This document shows, piece after piece, positions 1-5,562 of a DNA stretch of 11,417 nt. The stretch comes from an uncultured Collinsella sp. (GTDB lineage Bacteria; Actinomycetota; Coriobacteriia; Coriobacteriales; Coriobacteriaceae). The stretch lies in assembly GCA_900551205.1 (NCBI GenBank), contig URUW01000043.1:1-11417 (forward strand), given 5' to 3'. The position numbers and the translations under genes were made by a program. The notes below the pieces were generated by a model. That model searched no databases. It was not told the origin of the DNA and worked only from the letters and a program-made list of their open reading frames with translations. Numbering within the stretch: the stretch's first letter is position 1; every line of letters starts with the position of its first letter.

Positions 1-267
1 TCCACCGCAGCCCCAACCCGTAAATTGAACGCTATCAAACACAGATGCCGTCGCGAAGTCGATGTCGCGCGTGACGCGGCCGTCGGGGATGCGCGCGAGC
101 AGCCCGCTTCCGCCCTTGAGGATAAACCGGCCGTCGGGGTTGCTGAACACCCTGCGCAGGAACCGGTCGCGCAAAGCCCGACGACAGCCGTCCCCGGGGT
201 CACCGCCCCTGTCGCGAACGGCCCTCTTCAGGGCCCTGTCGAGCTGACCGCCGTTCTCGTACGTCAT
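1..267 (-). CDS. AbiEii-family nucleotidyltransferase toxin, N-terminal part (runs off window)
   Basis: This is an 89-codon open frame that starts at ATG 267-265 and reaches the window edge without a stop. It opens MTYENGGQLDRALKRAV. Residues 49-54 read ILKGGS and residues 67-70 RDID, the G-S...D-x-D nucleotide-binding signature of the AbiEii/DUF1814 nucleotidyltransferase toxins. In characterised AbiE systems this enzyme is the bacteriostatic toxin of a type IV pair. A GGAGG-like ribosome site lies just upstream, inside the end of the antitoxin gene. The start overlaps the antitoxin stop as ATGA, implying translational coupling. After residue 71 the translation (ATASVFDSVQFTGWGCGG) no longer looks like the family and the DNA becomes more AT-rich, so the gene may be broken or joined to other sequence near position 50. 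Family assignment is fairly secure; intactness is unknown. Confidence 0.72.
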   Translation of the reverse strand, partial: MTYENGGQLDRALKRAVRDRGGDPGDGCRRALRDRFLRRVFSNPDGRFILKGGSGLLARIPDGRVTRDIDFATASVFDSVQFTGWGCGG

Positions 268-875
268 TCTTCCCGCCTCCTAGCTAACGAATCGTACAGG
301 CTGGCCCCCGCCGGCATCCCGGCTTTTGCCCCCCGGCGTCGATTTTCTCCCTCAGCGCGCCCTCGTCTTCGACGAGGCCCCTTTCGAGCGCGTCCGCGAG
401 CACGTTCGCGACCAGGCTCAGTTCCTCCCCGGAGTCTATCAGGTCCACCACCGTGAGCCAGGGCCTCGTCGCCGGGATGTCCGAGACGATCGCCACGTCC
501 TTCGGGTCGAGGCGGCGCTTCCTGATGAATCAGGTTCGGGCGCTTAGTCTGCTTTCTCTCGGGCGTGCAGAACTCGTAGGGCGAGGGGCTGACCTCGCCG
601 ATGCCGTAGAGCCATGCAGCCGTCGCCCCCATGGCGACGGGGCGCCTCCCCGGGTCGATCGACAGTCAGGCCGCGAGGACGTCCTCCTCCCGCGTGCTCG
701 GTGAGCCGCCCATGCGGTAGACGCCCTTCGCGAGCCTCTCTATGTTGCCGAGCCCTTCCAGCCTCGAGAGCGCGTACCGCTCGACGCCGAGCACCTTCGC
801 CTGCACAGATGTGAAGAGCCCCCTTTGGGAAGAGGCGATGTCGTTGGTGGCTCGTATGACTTCGATTTATTCCAT
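264..875 (-). pseudogene. Degenerate AbiEi-family antitoxin / transcriptional regulator
   Basis: Reading minus from ATG 875-873 gives M-E-stop-I-E-V-I-R-A-T-N-D-I-A. The frame then continues through GLFTSVQAKVLGVERYALSR and ERLAKGVYRMGG, the winged-helix DNA-binding part of AbiEi antitoxins, and ATAAWLYGIGEVSP. Lesions are a TAA at codon 3 (869-867), a TGA at codon 70 (668-666, where TGG would fit), a frameshift near 525-535, and a second at the six-C run 329-334. Homology moves to another frame for RKRRLDPKDVAIVSDIPATR and PWLTVVDLIDSGEELSLVAN, then returns for GAKAGMPAGASLYDSLARRR. The final TGA overlaps the toxin ATG. AbiEi normally neutralises AbiEii and represses its own operon. With four defects no full-length product is expected, although sequencing error at the C-run could explain one of them. 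Confidence 0.72.
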
Positions 876-911
876 GCTTGCATTGTGGAAAATAATGCAA
901 CAATGCAAGCA
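875..911 (-). promoter_or_regulatory. Perfect 12-bp inverted repeat, probable AbiEi operator
   Basis: TGCTTGCATTGT (875-886) is repeated as its exact reverse complement ACAATGCAAGCA (900-911), with a 13-nt AT-rich spacer. It abuts the antitoxin start codon. AbiEi proteins are known to repress their own operon by binding inverted repeats in the promoter, so this is the natural operator candidate. The spacer on the minus strand contains CATTAT, a possible -10 element, which would put the two half-sites around the promoter. That detail is inference. Confidence 0.55.
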
Positions 912-1205
912 ATACGCTCAGAATACACGGCGTTATTCGGCGGCATTCGGGGTCACTGAAACTGCGGAAACCGATTTTCGCATTTCTTTATTCCCATTTG
1001 TTGACCTGGGCGAATGCAATTGAAGAGGGCTTGAATCCGCCTCGCAGTTTCAAGTCAGTTTCATCCGCTCGAAATCGGCCTTCGGGGGACCCGAATTGTG
1101 AATTATTCCCGCAGGGCCTAATTATTCCCGTACCGCCGAGTACTCCGTTGTACCGCCCAGTAGGGACACACGGGAATAATTGGGTCGTTTTCCCAGGTAA
1201 AGATG

Positions 1206-1242
1206 CAAAAAGAAAGCCCTCGAACCAAAGGGTTCGAGGGCT
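1206..1242 (-). terminator. Intrinsic terminator facing the minus strand
   Basis: AGCCCTCGAACC (1215-1226) and GGTTCGAGGGCT (1231-1242) form a perfect 12-bp stem around a 4-nt loop. On the minus strand the stem is followed at once by TTCTTTTTG (1214-1206), a good U-tract. On the plus strand the tail is only GTTATT, so any plus-strand activity would be weak. No clear minus-strand gene lies upstream of it, so it may be left over from a lost gene. Confidence 0.75.
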
Positions 1243-1380
1243 GTTATTCCCACTATTTCGCTGGTGGCTTTGGTTCTGTCGTCCCGTCATTCCAGTTGCA
1301 CCCAGTTTTCGGCATCGACACGGAACGCGTGCCGCCGAATGACGCGATGTCGCGTCTCGTCGGCTTCGGGGACAAAAGCT

Positions 1381-1437
1381 GGGACAACTTCAAAAACTTT
1401 TTTCAAACTCAGGGCTTTGAGTTTTTGTTTTTGTCCC
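1381..1437. repeat. 57-nt imperfect inverted repeat
   Basis: GGGACAACTTCAAAAACT (1381-1398) and AGTTTTTGTTTTTGTCCC (1420-1437) pair at 15 of 18 positions. The loop between them contains TCAAA...TTTGA, which can extend the structure. It has no terminator-style T-run on either side and no obvious gene partner. It could be a mobile-element end, a non-autonomous repeat or a structured RNA; the window does not decide. Confidence 0.5.
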
Positions 1438-1719
1438 AAAGGAGCTTCCGGCCGTGATTCGGATGCCCGATTGGGCGGAATCGCCCGTTTCTGGAACTCA
1501 ACCGCAGCATCACGCACAAGCCACTCGCAACAACTGCAAATGATTGGTCGAGGGCGGCTTCCAACGCGATTCCAAAGCCGCAGGTCAGGCGACTGCGCTG
1601 CTGGCAGGGAAAGGGAGTCGTATCAGGCGGCTTGCCCATGAGTCGACGATGAGGCCTTCACCGAATGTCGAGAACATGCTGGTAAAATAGGCAATACTTT
1701 TTATGACAGGAGAACGAGC

Positions 1720-2682
1720 ATGGCCGAACCCCACGATAGGAAGCCGATCCTCACGATCGAGCAGCAGATAGAGCACCTCAAGCAGAAGGGCGTAGCCTTC
1801 GAGCTGTGTTCCGAGGAAGAGGCCGAGGACTACCTGCGCGACAAGTGCAACTTCTTCAAGCTCGCATCCTATCGCAAACTCTTCTCGAAATACGAGGGAG
1901 GCCCGCGCGACGGCCGCTACGTAGACCTCGACTTCGGCCAGCTACGCCTGCTCGCGGCGCTCGACCAGGAGCTACGCCACGCCCTGCTCGGCATGACGCT
2001 CGACATCGAGCACTTCCAGAAGGTGACACTGCTTCGCGAGATGGAGGACCGTGGAGAGGACGGCTACGCCATCGTGGCCGACTACATGGCATCGCTTACC
2101 ACTGCAAACAGGGAGTACCGCCTGCGCGAGCTCAAGATGAGCGGCCGCAGCCCCTACAGCTCGAGCCTCTACGCGAAGTACTCCGGCGACATGCCTGCCT
2201 GGGCCTTCCTTGAGCTCACCTCGTTCGGCACCCTCATCGACTTCGTGCGCTTCTGCGCCAGGCGATGGGGCGACAGGCGCTTCGAGGCCTCCCACTACGA
2301 CCTCAAGCGCGTGAAGTCCGTCCGCAACTGCGCCGCGCACGGCTCGTGCCTGATCAACTGCTTCGCCGAGAGGGGCGCCGCCCGGGGCTCGGCGTCCAGT
2401 GGCGTCTCCCGAAGGGTCGCCGCCGTGGGAATCCCCAAGGCGACCAGGAGGAAGTGGATGGGGAATACGGCCATGCAGGAGGTCGCGACCGTGCTCGTGG
2501 CGCACTCCGGCTTGGTACCCGAGGGCTCCTCGCGCTCGCGCGCCGCATCCGAGCTCGCCGAGATGTTCGCCAGGGCCGACGGAGAAACCGAGGCGCTGCC
2601 CGACAAGGGGCCCGACGCCGCAGCTCGCTCCGCGCTCGAGTTCCTTCGCAGGTTGACAGAATCGCTCGGGTTGGTAGAATAG
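1720..2682 (+). CDS. Abi_2 (AbiD/AbiF-type) abortive infection protein with HEPN RNase motif
   Basis: The gene encodes 320 residues. ATG 1720 is chosen because AGGAG (1708-1712) lies 7 nt upstream; TAAAAT (1683-1688) may be its -10. The N-terminus RKPILTIEQQIEHLKQKG and the following FFKLASYRKLF (45-55) match the Abi_2 family opening. Residues 159-177 (PAWAFLELTSFGTLIDFVR) are the conserved central block. VRNCAAHGSCLIN (201-213) supplies the HEPN R-x4-H motif, with R202 and H207 as the predicted RNase pair. Family members stop phage growth, probably by cleaving RNA after infection. No frameshift or missing motif is visible, so the gene appears intact. It sits beside a dead AbiE operon and is followed immediately by two tandem small-RNA-like units, the first promoter of which overlaps its stop codon. 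The family call is strong; its RNA target and regulation are inference. Confidence 0.85.
   Translation: MAEPHDRKPILTIEQQIEHLKQKGVAFELCSEEEAEDYLRDKCNFFKLASYRKLFSKYEGGPRDGRYVDLDFGQLRLLAALDQELRHALLGMTLDIEHFQKVTLLREMEDRGEDGYAIVADYMASLTTANREYRLRELKMSGRSPYSSSLYAKYSGDMPAWAFLELTSFGTLIDFVRFCARRWGDRRFEASHYDLKRVKSVRNCAAHGSCLINCFAERGAARGSASSGVSRRVAAVGIPKATRRKWMGNTAMQEVATVLVAHSGLVPEGSSRSRAASELAEMFARADGETEALPDKGPDAAARSALEFLRRLTESLGLVE
2653..2680 (+). promoter_or_regulatory. Near-consensus sigma-70 promoter inside the end of the abi gene
   Basis: TTGACA (2653-2658) is followed after 16 nt by TAGAAT (2675-2680), and the last T of the -10 is also the first base of the abi TAG stop. The predicted start is A2688, just ahead of the first stem-loop unit. 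A matching pair of hexamers with the same spacing precedes the second unit, which argues against chance. Confidence 0.6.
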
Positions 2683-2686
2683 CCTG

Positions 2687-2750
2687 CAGATAGCAAAACC
2701 TTCACGGTTTTAGGGGCGGACTTGCGCAAGCGACTCTGCCCTATTTTTAT
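2687..2750 (+). ncRNA. Putative small RNA, copy 1, downstream of the Abi gene
   Basis: The predicted transcript is about 61 nt starting near A2688 with AGATAG. Hairpin 1 is AAAACC/GGTTTT (2695-2700 with 2706-2711). Hairpin 2 pairs GGGCGGA (2714-2720) with TCTGCCC (2735-2741), then after a C/C mismatch TTGC (2722-2725) with GCGA (2730-2733), closed by a GCAA tetraloop (2726-2729). TATTTTT follows (2742-2748), so the second stem also makes a terminator. Copy 2 has the same layout with different base pairs in the upper stem. It is not a plain read-through terminator, because it has its own promoter-like hexamers and an additional 5' hairpin. A role as antitoxin, guide or regulator of the Abi protein is inference. 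Confidence 0.6.
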
Positions 2751-2787
2751 ATTCACTCGCTATAGGAGACGGGTGATACCTGGGTCA

Positions 2788-2815
2788 ATGACAGAACTGA
2801 GAAGCCCGGAATAAT
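2788..2815 (+). promoter_or_regulatory. Promoter-like element before small RNA copy 2
   Basis: ATGACA (2788-2793) and AATAAT (2810-2815) are separated by 16 nt, the same spacing as before copy 1. TGACAGAA occurs in both places (2654-2661 and 2789-2796), so the promoter appears to have been duplicated with the RNA. The hexamers are poorer than in copy 1. Confidence 0.45.
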
Positions 2816-2821
2816 GGAGCC

Positions 2822-2882
2822 AGTTAGAAACCCTCGGGTTTGCGGGGCGGGATCGTGAGAGCGATTCTGCCCTATTTTTTTC
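2822..2882 (+). ncRNA. Putative small RNA, copy 2, downstream of the Abi gene
   Basis: The predicted transcript is about 60 nt starting near A2822 with AGTTAG, parallel to AGATAG of copy 1. Hairpin 1 is AAACC/GGTTT (2828-2832 with 2837-2841) around CTCG. Hairpin 2 pairs GGGCGGGATCG (2845-2855) with CGATTCTGCCC (2862-2872) around a 6-nt loop TGAGAG, with two G-U pairs. TA and seven T follow (2873-2881). The lower stem is the same as copy 1 while the upper stem differs but still pairs, and copy 1's C/C mismatch is absent. That is the pattern expected of a conserved RNA structure. The offset between copies is about 131 nt. Confidence 0.6.
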
Positions 2883-2911
2883 CTCCGTCTGCCCCAAACC
2901 AAGTAGTTCGA

Positions 2912-2950
2912 AGATAGCCTGTAGGTGTCCTCCTGGGCGCCTTTTATTTT
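2912..2950 (+). terminator. Third stem-loop with T-run; terminator or degenerate third RNA unit
   Basis: AGGTGTCC (2923-2930) pairs with GGGCGCCT (2935-2942) over 8 bp with two G-U pairs and a TCCT loop, followed by TTTTATTTT (2942-2950). It is preceded by ATAGCCTGTAG (2914-2924), nearly the same as ATAGCCTGCAG at 2679-2689 before copy 1. It lacks the two-hairpin layout and a good -35. It may simply end transcription of the locus. Confidence 0.5.
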
Positions 2951-3030
2951 CAGGGAATCGGCCGCTTCATGAACGAGCGACCGGCTTGACCTAGATCGAA
3001 CCGCCTTCATCTCCGCCTAGGCGCCGGCGA

Positions 3031-3060
3031 TCAACATCGTAAATCCGCGCGTGCTACAAT
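3031..3060 (+). promoter_or_regulatory. Candidate promoter for the yjdF leader and gene
   Basis: TCAACA (3031-3036) and TACAAT (3055-3060) are 18 nt apart. The predicted start near 3067 leaves a leader of about 120 nt, beginning just before the closing stem of the structured region at 3069-3156. Confidence 0.4.
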
Positions 3061-3066
3061 GCGGGC

Positions 3067-3180
3067 ACCAGAGATGAAAACACAGTCCCCGTCGGGTAAT
3101 CGTGGGCGTGCGGGAGTCCGCATCAGTAACCTGCCTCCTTGGTTGTCCCTTCTCTGCATGGTCATCTACATAAAGGAGGA
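3067..3180 (+). promoter_or_regulatory. Structured 5' leader, candidate yjdF-type riboswitch
   Basis: CAGAGA (3069-3074) pairs exactly with TCTCTG (3151-3156), closing an 82-nt internal region. Inside are CCC/GGG (3088-3096), TGCGG/CCGCA around GAGT (3109-3122), and AACC/GGTT (3128-3144). The ribosome site AAGGAGGA (3173-3180) lies about 17 nt beyond the closing stem, close enough for translational control. In Firmicutes, yjdF genes are preceded by the yjdF riboswitch, which senses azaaromatic compounds. I recognise the architecture and genomic position but have not matched this leader to the covariance model. Confidence 0.45.
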
Positions 3181-3187
3181 ACCAACC

Positions 3188-3607
3188 ATGCAGATCAGCG
3201 TGTCATCCACCCTGACCGTATATCATGACGGCCAATTCTGGGTCGGGCTGGCGGAGCATGTCGAGGACGGCAGATACGGCGTCGTCCGCATCGTCTTCGG
3301 TGCAGAACCGTCCAATGAGGAAATCCTGCAATTCGTTACAAGCAAATGGGCGAAGCTCTCGTTCTTCGGTGACGAGGCCACGGAAACAAGCAAGCCCGCG
3401 AAGAATCCCAAGCGACGCGCTCGCGAGGCAGCGAAAGCCCTTAAGCGGCCCGCGGTGAGCACCAAGGCACAACAGGCGCTCGCAGCACAGCGGGAAGCGA
3501 TGAAGCGGGAGTCGGCTCAAGCAAGAAGCCAGCGTCGCGCGGATGAGGCGGAGGCGCGCTTCGAGCAGCGAAAGCTGAAGCGCAAGCAGAAGCATCGCGG
3601 GCATTGA
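3188..3607 (+). CDS. yjdF: YjdF-family protein (DUF2992)
   Basis: The gene encodes 139 residues. ATG 3188 is chosen because AAGGAGGA lies 7 nt upstream; the in-frame extension upstream to 3059 would be read through the leader structure. The N-terminal half SSTLTVYHDGQFWVGLAE and the block GVVRIVFGAEPSNEEILQFV match the YjdF/DUF2992 family. The C-terminal third is highly basic and rich in Arg, Lys, Ala and Glu (PKRRAREAAKALKRP to KLKRKQKHRGH), as is usual in the family, and suggests nucleic-acid or ribosome contact. No catalytic motif or membrane segment is seen. The biochemical role is unknown; elsewhere the gene is controlled by a riboswitch for planar aromatic compounds, hinting at response to toxic aromatics. 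It is apparently monocistronic and converges on guaA. Confidence 0.78.
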   Translation: MQISVSSTLTVYHDGQFWVGLAEHVEDGRYGVVRIVFGAEPSNEEILQFVTSKWAKLSFFGDEATETSKPAKNPKRRAREAAKALKRPAVSTKAQQALAAQREAMKRESAQARSQRRADEAEARFEQRKLKRKQKHRGH

Positions 3608-3632
3608 TACCGCCATCGACCCATATATAGCA

Positions 3633-3664
3633 GCAGGCGTAGCTTCGATTGAAACTACGCCTGC
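3633..3664. terminator. Stem-loop between convergent yjdF and guaA
   Basis: GCAGGCGTAG (3633-3642) and CTACGCCTGC (3655-3664) form a perfect 10-bp stem with a 12-nt loop. It lies 26 nt past the yjdF stop and 36 nt past the guaA stop. There is no T-run on either strand, so it may slow polymerase or protect 3' ends rather than act as a classic terminator. Confidence 0.5.
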
Positions 3665-3699
3665 CACCTGGTGCTATAACGTTATACAGAACGTACGTT

Positions 3700-5298
3700 C
3701 TACTCCCACTCGATGGTCGCCGGCGGCTTGGACGTGATGTCGTAGCACACGCGGTTGGCACCGGGAACCTCGGCCACGATGCGGCCCGAGATGCGGGCCA
3801 GCACGTCGTAGGGCAGCTTGGCCCAGTCGGCGGTCATGGCATCGCTGGACTCGACGGCACGCAGGATAATTGGGCGCTGGTAGGTGCGCTCGTCGCCCAT
3901 AACGCCGACGGACTTAATGTCGGGCAGGACGGCGAAATACTGCCAGCAGCTGTGCTCGGAGTTGCGCTCTCCGGTCTGCTCAAACAGGCGCTGGTTGTAG
4001 GCGTCGAGCTCCTCGCGCACGATGGCGTCGGCGTTTTTGAGGATCTCGAGCTTCTCCTTGTCGACCGCACCGATGATGCGGATGGCCAGACCCGGGCCCG
4101 GGAAAGGCTGGCGGAACACGATGTGACCCGGCAGGCCCAGCGCCAGACCAAGCGCACGGACCTCATCCTTAAAGAAGTGGTCGAGCGGCTCAATAAGGTC
4201 GAAGTGCACGCCCTCGGGGAACGGGATCAGGTTGTGGTGGCTCTTGATGGTGGCCGTCTTGCCGCCCGTCTTGCGCGCGCCGGACTCGATGATGTCGGGG
4301 TAAATGGTGCCCTGAGCCAGGTACTTGACCGGCTTGCCATCGCACTCGAGCTGCTGGGCGACCGCGAAGAACTCTTTCCAGAACTGCGTGCCGATGATGC
4401 GACGCTTCTCCTCGGGCTCGGTCACACCGGCCAGAAGCTCGGCATAGCGGTCCTCGGCGTGGACATGGATAAAGTCGACGTCAAACTGCTTGGTGAAGAC
4501 CTCCTCCACCTGCTCGGGCTCGCCCTTGCGCAGCAGACCGTGGTTGATGAACACGCAGGTCATCTGCTTGCCCACAGCACGAGCGCCCAGGGCAGCCACA
4601 ACGGAGGAGTCGACGCCGCCGGACAGGGCCAGAATCACGCGATCGCCACCGACCTTCTCGCGAAACTCGGCCGTCATGGTCTCGACCAGGTTGTCCATGC
4701 TCCAGTTGGGCTCCAGGCCGCAGATCTCAAACAGGAAGTTGCTCAGCAGCTGCTGACCGTACTCGGAGTGCTTGACCTCGGGGTGGAACTGCGTGGTGAA
4801 GATCTTGCGCTCGACGCACTCCATGGCGGCAACCGGGCATACGTCGGTGCTGGCGGTAACGGTAAAGCCCTCGGGCACCTCGGACACGGCGTCGCGGTGG
4901 CTCATCCACACGGTCTGCTCCATAGGCGTGGAGTTAAAGAGCTTGGCGCCGGCCGTGCGAGTGATGGTGGCGCGGCCGTACTCGCCCACCTCGGAGTGGC
5001 CGACCTTGCCGCCGAGCGTCACGGCCGTGATCTGATGGCCGTAGCAAAAGCCCAGGACGGGAAGGCCCAGGTCAAAGATGGCAGGATCGATGGACGGAGC
5101 GTCCTCGGCATACACGGAAGCCGGGCCGCCGGAAAGGATGAGCGCAGAGGCGTTCATCTCGCGAATCTCATCGGCCGAGATGTCGCAGGGGACAATCTCG
5201 GAATACACGTTGAGGTCGCGGACGCGACGGGCAATGAGCTGACCGTACTGCGCACCAAAGTCGAGTACGAGGACCTTTGCGGAAGCCTTTTGATCCAT
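3700..5298 (-). CDS. guaA: GMP synthase (glutamine-hydrolysing)
   Basis: The gene encodes 532 residues and makes GMP from XMP, ATP and glutamine, the last step of guanine nucleotide synthesis in the cytosol. The N-terminal class I glutamine amidotransferase starts VLVLDFGAQYGQLIARRVRD. Its nucleophile is C85 in GFCYGHQ, and H172 and E174 in FHPEVKHSEYG complete the triad. The ATP pyrophosphatase domain carries the P-loop LSGGVDSSV (about 225-233). The C-terminal dimerisation domain ends YDITSKPPATIEWE, the standard GuaA ending. ATG 5298 is preferred over an in-frame ATG at 5334 because GAGGGGG lies just ahead of it and the family normally begins a few residues before VLVLDFG. Length fits the family (about 510-530). 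It is divergent from the asparaginase gene and convergent with yjdF. No guanine riboswitch is seen upstream. Confidence 0.97.
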   Translation of the reverse strand: MDQKASAKVLVLDFGAQYGQLIARRVRDLNVYSEIVPCDISADEIREMNASALILSGGPASVYAEDAPSIDPAIFDLGLPVLGFCYGHQITAVTLGGKVGHSEVGEYGRATITRTAGAKLFNSTPMEQTVWMSHRDAVSEVPEGFTVTASTDVCPVAAMECVERKIFTTQFHPEVKHSEYGQQLLSNFLFEICGLEPNWSMDNLVETMTAEFREKVGGDRVILALSGGVDSSVVAALGARAVGKQMTCVFINHGLLRKGEPEQVEEVFTKQFDVDFIHVHAEDRYAELLAGVTEPEEKRRIIGTQFWKEFFAVAQQLECDGKPVKYLAQGTIYPDIIESGARKTGGKTATIKSHHNLIPFPEGVHFDLIEPLDHFFKDEVRALGLALGLPGHIVFRQPFPGPGLAIRIIGAVDKEKLEILKNADAIVREELDAYNQRLFEQTGERNSEHSCWQYFAVLPDIKSVGVMGDERTYQRPIILRAVESSDAMTADWAKLPYDVLARISGRIVAEVPGANRVCYDITSKPPATIEWE

Positions 5299-5484
5299 GG
5301 TTCCCCCTCTTGTTAGCGGGGAGCCGGTGCCCACCCGCGCGAATGAACGAAATTAACTTTCATAGTGTACACGTTATATGGGGTTTCTCGTCCCTCGCAG
5401 CCATCAGCGCACGGCAAACGCACGACCTGCACCCTTTTTGGTGGCGATGAAATGTTACTAAACGTCACAGATGATGTAATACGT

Positions 5485-5512
5485 TTGAACATTCGACGCC
5501 CTGTGCCACAAT
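5485..5512 (+). promoter_or_regulatory. Candidate promoter for the asparaginase gene
   Basis: TTGAAC (5485-5490) and CACAAT (5507-5512) are separated by 16 nt. The predicted start near 5519 gives a 44-nt leader that holds a small hairpin CCGCC/GGCGG (5527-5541) just before the ribosome site. Farther upstream, AT-rich sequence around 5350-5375 may serve guaA on the other strand, but I cannot pick hexamers there with confidence. Confidence 0.4.
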
Positions 5513-5562
5513 ACTGCCGAACGACTCCGCCCTTGCGGCGGCAAAACGATAGGAATACCAGC

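Larger units (their letters stand above)
912..1719. other. Long intergenic stretch with repeats and no convincing gene
   Basis: I see no recognisable protein in these 800 bases; the open frames are short, overlapping and lack good ribosome sites. Structures present are: AATTATTCCCG at 1101-1111 and 1120-1130, with its inverted copy at 1171-1181; GTACCGCC at 1130-1137 and 1150-1157; a short hairpin GGCTTGAA/TTCAAGTC near 1030-1055; the terminator at 1206-1242; and the dyad at 1381-1437. A minus-strand frame of 76 codons (1517-1287, ending AFRVDAENWVQLE) sits just ahead of the minus-facing terminator and could be the tail of a decayed gene, but I cannot name it. The stretch reads like the scar of past insertions or deletions between two defence loci. 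Confidence 0.45.

Noticed and set aside
25..456. 143-codon plus-strand open frame at the left end
   Set aside because: The AbiEi/AbiEii sequence is read on the minus strand; the plus frame is proline/arginine-rich noise.
1972..2505. 177-codon minus-strand open frame inside the abi gene
   Set aside because: Shadow of the Abi_2 gene, which carries family motifs and a good ribosome site.
2695..2882. CRISPR array
   Set aside because: There are only two units, they differ in sequence, and each ends in a T-run terminator; no regular repeat-spacer pattern and no cas gene.
2753..3010. 85-codon minus-strand open frame over the small-RNA region
   Set aside because: No ribosome site or domain; it runs through the stem-loops, whose repeated structure explains the sequence better as RNA.
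3649..5316. 555-codon plus-strand open frame opposite guaA
   Set aside because: It is the antisense of a certain guaA gene in high-GC DNA; its composition (Leu/Val/Gly/His/Asp rich, low complexity) and lack of a ribosome site or domain mark it as a shadow.
5299..5562. Guanine-type riboswitch upstream of guaA
   Set aside because: No purine-aptamer core or matching hairpins were seen on the minus strand here.
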